Assembly: GCF_003597395.2 (NCBI RefSeq)
Contig: NC_133769.1
Span: forward strand, 178,253,757 to 178,317,756
Direction of reading: 5' to 3'
DNA: 64,000 nucleotides
DNA from: Chelonoidis abingdonii
Taxonomy: Eukaryota; Chordata; Testudines; Testudinidae
The translations under genes and the position numbers were made by a program. Below the pieces are notes generated by a model. That model saw only the letters and a program-made list of their open reading frames with translations. It was not told the DNA's origin and searched no databases. Numbering within the stretch: the stretch's first letter is position 1; the number at the start of each line of letters is the position of its first letter. Shown here in pieces: positions 57,111-64,000 of this stretch.

Positions 57111-57386
57111 TGCAGCGTACTAAATGCAATTAAAACAACTATGTGGGTGAAACAAAAATGAACTCACACAGCAAAATGATAAAAGACAAGATCCCATATC
57201 ACCAATGGATGAACATTTTTCACAAAAGTGACCTCTTAGTCCTCATCCTAACAGGAAATCTGCTCAACACCTTCAAAAGACGTGCCTAGGAGCTTCAATT
57301 TGTAACTTTGCTTGAAACAAAAAGTCATGGTCTTAATAAAGACACTGGATTTATGGTTTATTACAACAATCTGTAACCCACTAATC
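57111..57386 (+). pseudogene. Penelope-like GIY-YIG-type endonuclease remnant
   Basis: The plus-strand frame reads NNYVGETKMNSHSKMIKDK, then MNIFHKSDLLVLILTGNLL and NTFKRRA, then ELQFVTLLETKSHGLNKDTG and FMVYYNNL. This follows the order of the GIY-YIG domain end in Penelope-like proteins ('YVG.T...R...H', a His, an Arg and a closing 'E...I..L.T....GLN'). In-frame stops interrupt it. Assignment is from memory of the family and not from a search. Confidence 0.55.
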
Positions 57387-57697
57387 CAGTGGTCCCCAAA
57401 CTTTTTATGTCATGCCTCTCCATACCTGTAATGTAATCTTACCCCACCCCCATCCCCACTCCAGGAGTAGAGGTGCGAGCTAGGGAGCAAGGCTGGAGCT
57501 GCTGCTGGGGCCACAGCCAGGAGCAGTAGCTGTGGTGGGGGGGTCCGAGGCCAGAGCCGGAGTGGAGCTGGGGGCAAAGCCGGGCTGGATAGCGCTCCCT
57601 CCTCACCCCCCATGGGGGCTGGCCTGGGACCTGCTGCACCCCTCCAAACATTCCTCCATGCTCCCAAGGGGAGCATGTCCCAGTTTGGGGACCACTG
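57387..57697. mobile_element. hAT MITE inserted in the Penelope-like element
   Basis: 311 bp with TIRs CAGTGGTCCCCAAACTTTTT / complement of 'agtttggggaccactg'. Duplication CACTAATC / CACTAACC (57379-57386, 57698-57705; 7 of 8). GC-rich interior; long frames are compositional. Confidence 0.9.
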
Positions 57698-57969
57698 CAC
57701 TAACCCCCATTTTTTTATCCTCTGACTGCAGAGAAGTTAATGGGACGCTTCACCTTTCATGGTCCCTTAGAATATGCATTAAATATTTATGATAAACGAT
57801 CTGTTCCACCTTATATTTAGCTTTGACACGAGTATCTTTCCCAGATCTGAAGAAGAGCTTTGTGTGCCTCTTTCACCAGCAGAAGTTGGTCCAATAAAAG
57901 ATTAACTAAAGAAACAAAGTGGATGAAGGAACAAATGATCACAACTGGTGACATTTTAAGGGGAAGTTT

Positions 57970-58765
57970 TTCATAGATTTTGAAAGGCCAGAAGTGACTA
58001 CTATGGTCATATCTAGACTGATTTAAAGTTTTTACACAAATTCAATGTCCAGCTGTTGGATCTTGCAATGTCTTTGTTTCATCATTAAACAGCTCTTAAT
58101 TATCAGAAAGCTTCTCCTTGTATGGATAATTATAGACTGTGATCAAGCCACCTTTCAACCTGTTCTTTGATAACTAAATAGATTACTCTTCTTAATTCTC
58201 ATCTCTTGGTAAGGCAGGATTTCTAAACTTTGTATCACTCTGGTGGTCTTTTCTGAAACCCCTTCAGTATGTCAACATCCACCCTAAAGTATGGATACCA
58301 GAGCCGGACACACTATTCCAGTAATGGTTTTACCAGTGGTAGTATTGTACCACCACCACTGTCCCTCTAATACCAATTGATACTTCCCTGTTTATAATCC
58401 AATAATTATGCTAACCCTCTCAAGTCATTCCCTCTAATGGAGGGATTGAATTACCACCTGAATACATCACAATTCCAGAATCCTTTTGGAGTTGTTACTT
58501 TCCAGAACAGAGTCCCCCATCCTGCAAGTGGGATCTACTCTCTTTGTTCCTAGACACAAGCCTGCATTTGACTGAAATGAAACACAAATTAGATTAAGAC
58601 AAGGTAACAAGGCAGCATGGACTGCACCGATCTGTGTTATTTAAAAACTTTACCAGCAATGATTTTATATTTTCTTCCAGATCACAGATAGAGTTAATTA
58701 AAGCACTGGATCAAGCACAGATCCTTTGGGAACCCCACTAAAAGGGCAGGGGTGGGGGGAAGTTG
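57970..58765 (-). mobile_element. CR1 LINE, decayed 3' half
   Basis: It starts (low side) with the CR1 3' UTR words 'aaggccagaagtgactacta' and runs upward through 'ccttcagtatgtcaacatcc'. It ends in the complement of an RT block that reads SGVPKGSVLDPVL (58760-58700; usual SGVPQGS.LGP.LF). Frameshifts throughout. Same family as 11808-13130. Confidence 0.8.
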
Positions 58766-59685
58766 CCCATGACGCCCCTCTACCCTCTTCAAGCAATGCA
58801 TCAACACACACATACTCACACTGGCACTTCGCACTATACAATTCAGGAGGGTCCAGATCCTGGCGTACACTCTCACAGTTGGCCAATTCCCCAGAAAGAA
58901 TACCACATGCATACAATGTGAGAACCACTTCACAGCATTTTACAACTCCATTACACTTACAAGATCTGCACAGTGTCCACAGTGAGTTGTGAGAAGAGCA
59001 TCCCTGTGCTAAAGACAGAACCCATGTTGATGGAATTTAAAAAATAACAAACAAATTTTGTTTCAAGTTTGCCAAACATGGCAACTCAAGCTATTAAGTC
59101 TTTTTTTTTACGGAGTAGTTCAGATTCTCCTCAAAATAGGTCTGCCTCAAAACCATTCAAAAGCAAAAACAAAGAGTGGATTCATTTGCCCCTAGGTTTC
59201 AGGTTTCTGCACAATCCTCCTTCCAGGTCTCTCCACCTGAAAGCAAAGGGAGCATTCAAATCCAGTATATTTACCCCAGATGTCTTGCTCTAGTCCAGGA
59301 TTACAACCTGGCTGTCAGGAAATCACAGTTTCCAGCAATCCTGCTCCATTGGACTACAGAGATAACTGCTGGGAACTAACCTGAGCCAGCCATGTTCCTC
59401 ACTCCTCATCAGTACAGTTTGTGGGACTTTGGAGACTCTGGTTTTAAGGCTTGAGAACAATCTAGTTTTTTCCCCCAAACCGCACAATATCTCCCTAAAA
59501 CCTTCTCTCCTAGTGTGAACACCTCCTGTACCACAGGTATAAAGGTATTTTGTAAAGAGGCAAACTCTGGAATGGGGTAGTGCTATACCAAGAGATCCCT
59601 TAACAAGCTTTCAAGAGCTAGAACACCCAGTTACAGTCACTGTTCCTTCTCACAGAAGTGAGCTCTTCAAATGCTGTTCAGCTAG

Positions 59686-59826
59686 CCCATGGAAATATTT
59701 AAGAGTAGGTTAGATAAATGTCTATCAGGGATGATCTAGATAGTATTTGGTCCTGCCGGGAGGGCAGGGGACTGGACTCTATGACCTCTCGAGGTCCCTT
59801 CCAGTCCTAGAGTCTATGAATCTATG
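59686..59826 (+). mobile_element. CR1 3'-end fragment
   Basis: 'ttaagagtaggttagataaa', 'tcagggatgatctagatagt', 'gactctatgacctctcgagg' and 'tccagtcctagagtctatga' are the last 140 bp of a CR1, ending in a (ttctatga)-type microsatellite. Confidence 0.88.
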
Positions 59827-59859
59827 CAACGACTGGCCATCAGAGAACTGCAGCACAAA

Positions 59860-61013
59860 AAAATCAGTAGTCATTAGCTACTTAAGGAACAATCCATTGC
59901 ACACATACAAAATGGGAAATGACTGCCTACAAAGGAATACTGCGGAAAGGGATCTGGCGGTCTGTAACAGGGTGCTGGCTAGGAGAAACAAGCCAGGCCC
60001 CTATTAGCCCTGTTCCAGGGGGAAGAAGGGTAGTAGTTGGGCTGGCTGAGGGGCCATGCCCTACGTACCAGAGCAGGTCCACCTGCAGGCCTGGGAGTCA
60101 GCCAGCCCTATAAAGCTGGCTAAGAGACAGGAAGGAGGGGGAGACAGGAAAGGGAGGAGCGTGGGCTCCAGATTCTTGCTGGCTGGGAAGTAGCAGTCTC
60201 CCAGAGTGTTGGTCTCTGTAAATATCTGCAAATAATAGGTGGTGGGAATGGACACAAACAATAAAAGGACACTGGTGCTGCACTTCAGTTGGTCTCTGAC
60301 TGCGTTTGAGGAGGGACTGGGAGAAGGCACCGCTACAGGGTCATAGTGGATTACAAGCTAAATATGAGTCAACAGTGTAACACTGTTGCAAAAAAAAAAA
60401 AAAAAAAAAGCAAACATCCTTCTGTGATGTATTAGCAGGAGTATTGTAAGCAAGACACAAGAAGTAATTCTTTCGCTCTATTCTGCGCTCATTAGGCCTC
60501 CACTGGAGTATTGTGTCCAGTTCTGGGTGCCACATTTCAGGAAAGATGTGGACAAATTGGAGAAAGTCCAGAGAAGAGCAACAAAAACGATTAAAGGTCT
60601 AGAAAACATGACCTATGAGGGAAAATTGAAAAAATTGGGTTTGTTTAGTCTGGAGAAGAGAAGACTGAGAGGGGACATAACAGTTTTCAAGTATATAAAA
60701 GGTTGTTACAAGGAGGAGGGAGAAAAATTGTTCTTCATAACCTTTGAGGTTAGGACCAGAAGCAATGGGCTTAAATTGCAACAAAGCGGTTTAGATAGGA
60801 CATTAGGAAGAACTTCCTAACTGTCAGGGTGGTTAAGCACTGGAATAAACTGCCTAGGAACTTTGTGGAATCTCCATTACTGGGGATTTTTAAGAGCAGG
60901 TTTGACAAACACCTGTCAGGGATGGTCTAGATAATACTTAGTTCTGTCTTGAGTGCAGGGGACTGCACTAGATGACCTCTCGAGGTCCATTCCAGTTCTA
61001 TGATTCTGTGATG
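59860..61013 (+). mobile_element. CR1 LINE interrupted by a solo LTR
   Basis: A plus-strand CR1 closely related to 15245-16340. Left part up to 59962; solo LTR 59963-60337; then the continuation with a 20-nt A run (60390-60409), and the block 60527-60820: [40 protein letters not shown] and FKYIKGCYKEEGEKLFF. It ends in 'gatgacctctcgaggtcc', 'attccagttctatgattc'. Frameshifted. Confidence 0.9.
59963..60337 (+). mobile_element. Solo LTR in CR1
   Basis: 375 bp beginning TGTAACAGGG and ending GGCACCGCTACA, flanked by CGGTC / GGGTC (4 of 5 bp). TATA box CTATAAAGC at about 60106 and polyadenylation signal AATAAA at about 60261 give plus orientation. The interrupted CR1 reading ('gatctgg..gtc|atagtgga') is restored when the LTR is removed, which confirms the insertion. 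The family is unassigned; the TATA context resembles that of the other solo LTR ('ccctataaagctgg' in both). Confidence 0.85.
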
Positions 61014-61917
61014 ACCACAGAACAGGCAACTGAGTTCTATCAATAACCCCACTATAGATGGAGATGCACCATTCATACTCAAAACCTTCCCTTATCTCTG
61101 GGATATTTCCATCAGTAATCATCCTCCTCCAAAGAACCTTTATTTTTGTACAAGCTTCCTCCCACACATTTACCAGAAGATGTCCTTCCTCATTCAGAAG
61201 CTTCCAGAACAACCTCATCCTACTATCAAGTTGATCAAGATCTGATGTAGGACCAACTTGGGGAAGGTTCATAGCCAAAACCAGGTAAGACATGTAACAT
61301 CAGGCTGTTTTTCTCAATCTCTCAGTCGATTTACATAGAGGTTACTACATCCATTAAATTTCCTTGATAGGATGGTTTTAAAAATCAGAGAATAGTGATT
61401 TAAATGCTGTTTGCCTGTTCCTGAGAAGCAGTAATCTGAAACCAGTACTTTGTCTTGCGCAGAAGAAACAAAAGAATATGGACATGCTACTGTGCATTTA
61501 ATGTAAAAGAGTTTAGTATATCTTAGTACCACAATAAAACTAGTTATCTAAATTAATGTTTGTAAATAGCTATAGAAATATTAACTAAAATGTATTCCCA
61601 AGGAAAACAAGTATACAGCCTTTTTCATACTTCTTTCTTTCTTTGCTGGTTAGGGCTATATGGACAGACAGAAGTTTCCCTCCTCTCAAATCTCTCTTTT
61701 CCTTGCCTCTGCCATCCTGTATTACACTGGGCACTTATTTCACAGCATCTCACCTTCAACTTGAGGAACAGCCCAGTGTGTCTGAAATCTAGCTTGTTAG
61801 CACCACAAATGTGAAGTCAACCAAGGTCAATGCAAAGCCAAAAAAAGTTCTAGGGCTCAGAGGAGGTACAAAGAACGGAAATGCTTGATACAAGGGCTAA
61901 AACAGTATGCACTAGGA

Positions 61918-62882
61918 CAGTGGTTTTCAAACATTTTTTTTCCCTGTGACCCAGCGGAGCTGGGGATGAGGGGTTCAGAGTATGGGAGGGGCTAAGGCAG
62001 GGCTGGCTCCAGCGTTTTTGCTGCTCCTAGCAGCGGAAAAAAAAAAAAAAAAAAGCCACAATAAGCAGCGCTTCAGCAGGAGCTCTACCGCCGCCGCTTC
62101 ATCCTTCAGTGGCAATTCGGCAGCAGGTCCTTCCCTCCGAGAGGGATTGAGGGACCCGCCGCCGAATTGCCACTGAAGAGCCAGACATGCCGCCCCTTTC
62201 CTTTGGCCGCCCCAAGCACCTGCTTCTGCGCTAGTGCCTGGAGCTGGCCCTGGGCTCAGGGCTGGGGCCAGGAATGAGGGGTTTAGGGTGCAGGAGGGGG
62301 TCAGGGCTCTGGGCTGAAGGTGCAGGCTCTGGGGTGGGGCTGGGGATGAGGGATTTGGCATGCAGGAAGGGACTTTGGATTTGGGAGGGCTCAGCGCTAG
62401 GGCAGGAGATTGGGGCATGGGCTTAACTGGGGTGGCTCTCGGTCAGTGGCACTGCGTAGGTGCTAAGGCAGGCTTCCTGTCTGTCCTGGCACTGCGGATC
62501 GCATTGTGCCCCAGAAGCAGCCAGCAGCACATCTGTCTCCTAGGCGGAGGTGCGCAAGTGGCTCCGTATGGCTCTCGCCCACAGGCACACAGCCCTCAGC
62601 TCCCATTGGCCGGGAACTGGTCAATGGGAGTGCAGAGCCGGTGCTAGGGGCAGCGCGCAGAGCCCCATGGCCCCGCCACCTAGGAGCCGTCACTGATGCT
62701 GGCCACTTCCGAGGCGCAGCACAGTGTCAGAACAGGTAGGGACTAGCCTGCCTTAGCGAGGTAGCACCGCTGACGGGACTTTTAACACCCCGGTTGGTGG
62801 TGCTGATCAGAGCAGCCGTGACCCAGTGCCTTACATTCCACGACGCAATACTGGGTCATGACCCGCAGTTTGAAAACCACTG
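61918..62882. mobile_element. hAT MITE, 965 bp, with nested element
   Basis: TIRs CAGTGGTTTTCAAACATT / complement of 'gcagtttgaaaaccactg', with a perfect 8-bp duplication CACTAGGA (61910-61917 and 62883-62890). It contains a second hAT element (61998-62252). GC-rich with CpGs, which mimics a promoter island, but it is transposon sequence. Confidence 0.92.
61998..62252. mobile_element. Nested hAT MITE
   Basis: 255 bp with TIRs CAGGGCTGGCTCCAG / complement of 'ctggagctggccctg' and duplication GGCTAAGG / GGCTCAGG (7 of 8). The core palindrome is 'cttcagtggcaattcggc' with 'gccgaattgccactgaag'. A 15-nt A run follows the left TIR. Confidence 0.9.
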
Positions 62883-62977
62883 CACTAGGAGGGCAAATTT
62901 TAAAGACTCTATTTCTTATAGAGCAGGAAAAAAAAAAAAACCCTAAGGTACGAAGTCTGTTTGACACCATGGATATA

Positions 62978-63100
62978 CTCTGGAGCTTTCACCCACGAAA
63001 GCTCACGCTCCAAAACATCTGTTAGTCTATAAGGTGCCACAGGATTCTCTGCTGCTTTTACAGATCCAGACTAACACGGCTACCCCTCTGATATCTGCAG
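62978..63100 (+). mobile_element. Penelope-like tail fragment
   Basis: 'acccacgaaagctcacgctc', 'catctgttagtctataagg', 'tgccacaggattctctgctg' and 'cagatccagactaacacggc' match the reverse complement of 22516-22605. GAAA (62997-63000) of the hammerhead-like core is present; CTGANGA is missing. A local inverted repeat GAGCTTTC-acccac-GAAAGCTC (62983-63004) is unique to this copy. Confidence 0.5.
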
Positions 63101-63700
63101 CCTTGGTGACCCGCAGAGTAATTTTATTAGCTGAGTGGCAGGCCTTGAAATCAGACTTTTCCCAGCTTCCATGGGAAAATATTTTTCATTGCAGAGAATA
63201 GGGGAAAATTTCCTCAAACAACTGAAGTTTATTTTTAAAGTTCTTCACTGGGCAAAACAGTCTCAAAATACACCAGCAGGGAAACTTGTCCCTACCTTAA
63301 TCGGAGCAATATGCACCTTGTTAAATGGCCCATGCTGAAATAGAGAAACGTAATTTTCATCTGAAACAGCAATAGTAGTTGGCTCTTCTAAGGCACCCTC
63401 CATCAGGTGAGCTCAAAGCACATTACAAACATTAGTGTATTAAGCTTTAGAACACACATTTCCATGAAGTCTGGATTTCAGTACAGATTACACAAACTAA
63501 TAAATGGCACTATTCTCCAGGAGGAGGAAAAAAGCTCTATCACTGACATTGTTCCATTGCAACTGTAAGTCAAATTAATTTTGCCCTACCTTGAAAAACA
63601 GTCCTATGTTAGCTAGTAACTGAAGACAGATTACATTACCTAGTATATAAACTATACATACAAACAAACATATGGCTATGGCTTAAGGAAAACTGAAAAC

Positions 63701-64000
63701 AAGGTTACTCACCTTTGTAACTGTTGTTCTTCGAGATGTGTTGCTCATATCCATTCTAGTAGGGTGTACGCGCGCCGCGTGCACGTTCGTCGGATACTTT
63801 TTACCCTAGCAACACTAGGTGGGCCAGCTGGGCGCCCCCTGGAGTGGCGCCGCCATGGTGGCTGATATATAGCCCTGCCGGCCCAACCGCTCCTCAGTTC
63901 CTTCTTGCCGGCTACTCCGACAGAGGGGAAGGAGGGCGGGTGTGGAATGGATATGAGCAACACATCTCGAAGAACAACAGTTACAAAGGTGAGTAACCTT
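63701..64000. mobile_element. DIRS terminal hairpin (copy D), young
   Basis: The left arm 63701-63756 and right arm 63945-64000 are exact reverse complements over 56 nt. Between them: 'cgcgccgcgtgcacg', TATATAG (63866-63872) and an Inr-like TCAGTT (63895-63900), 30 nt apart, then 'ccttcttgccggctactccg'. Compared with B1 and C this is the 3' end of a DIRS whose coding part would lie beyond 64000, again on the minus strand. It could instead be a short non-autonomous derivative; the window edge prevents a decision. Confidence 0.85.

Larger units (their letters stand above)
56864..57905 (+). mobile_element. Penelope-like element, 5'-truncated, with inverted 5' duplication of its tail
   Basis: Structure: inverted copy of the 3' tail (56864-57110), body (57111-57386), hAT insertion (57387-57697), tail (57698-57905). 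The body encodes a GIY-YIG-like C-terminus, the hallmark of Penelope-like elements. Tail copies carry CTGAAGA (57847-57853 on plus; 56992-56998 on minus), the first half of a hammerhead core. Such inverted, partly duplicated termini are characteristic of Penelope-like insertions. Confidence 0.68.
27501..64000 (-). other. POU2F1: POU2F1 5' intron (partial, at least 36.5 kb)
   Basis: Everything above the ATG exon to the window edge shows no other exon that I can support, consistent with the very long first introns known for POU2F1. Stretches without a recognised element: 28510-28820, 28980-29840, 30560-33630, 33900-34470, 34700-36285, 36355-37450, 45600-45970, 46060-47310, 47540-48945, 55890-56860, 58780-59680, 61020-61910 and 63105-63700. 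These are AT-rich, with homopolymer A/T runs and nothing nameable, except octamers at 35721-35728 and 48178-48185. Confidence 0.8.

Noticed and set aside
60916..61293. 125-codon minus-strand frame
   Set aside because: Its C-terminal part is antisense CR1 3' end; the rest shows no recognisable domain.
61918..62882. CpG-rich block that looks like a promoter island or POU2F1 first exon
   Set aside because: It is bounded by hAT inverted repeats and an exact 8-bp target duplication, and no first-exon coding sequence for POU2F1 could be read.
1..64000. CRISPR arrays, rRNA genes, bacterial operons or origins
   Set aside because: No regularly spaced repeats, rRNA sequence or prokaryotic gene layout anywhere; the window is vertebrate intronic DNA.

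Overview
The window is a vertebrate nuclear intron/exon landscape with no bacterial-style gene organisation. The repeat set points to a reptile, most likely a cryptodiran turtle: CR1 LINEs, a tRNA-derived SINE with a 'gatagctcagtgg' head, many DIRS-type tyrosine-recombinase retrotransposons, hAT MITEs with clear 8-bp target duplications, Penelope-like tails and solo LTRs. The species call is inference.

The only host gene I can support is POU2F1 (Oct-1), on the minus strand. Five consecutive coding exons are present, all with canonical GT/AG borders and compatible phases: 27435-27500 (contains an in-frame ATG), 10670-10770, 7569-7622, 5819-5938 and 3824-4003. Together they encode the first 171 residues counted from that ATG, i.e. 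the N-terminal and Gln-rich transactivation part. The POU-specific domain and homeodomain exons must lie below position 1, and the promoter and first exon(s) above 64000. The 36.5 kb from 27501 to 64000 is therefore one large 5' intron.

Region by region: 1-27.4 kb holds the five exons and introns with hAT MITEs, a minus-strand CR1, a Penelope-like tail, a badly broken DIRS copy (about 14.1-19.4 kb) with a plus-strand CR1 inserted in it, an inverted DIRS 5' fragment, a tRNA-SINE and an old DIRS tyrosine-recombinase remnant (21.9-22.8 kb). The stretch 27.5-37.8 kb is mostly unique intron, with an octamer-containing candidate enhancer at 33.64-33.90 kb. The stretch 37.8-44.3 kb is a tandem or chimeric pair of DIRS copies. 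The stretch 45.6-48.9 kb is mostly unique. The stretch 48.95-55.9 kb is an almost full-length DIRS with inverted terminal repeats, interrupted by a 958-bp solo LTR and by a 73-bp tRNA-like insertion with a perfect 14-bp target duplication. The stretch 56.9-63.1 kb is a stack of Penelope-like, CR1, LTR and nested hAT elements. The window ends inside a DIRS terminal hairpin with 56-nt perfect arms.

None of the retrotransposon reading frames is intact. The three DIRS reverse-transcriptase active sites that can be read are all mutated. The most interesting signals are hammerhead-ribozyme-like cores in the Penelope-like tails, the DIRS terminal architecture (inverted repeats, internal complementary region, TATA-Inr-like promoter), the sense-orientation bias of DIRS copies within POU2F1, the tailless tRNA-like retroposon, and Oct-1 binding motifs inside the Oct-1 gene itself.
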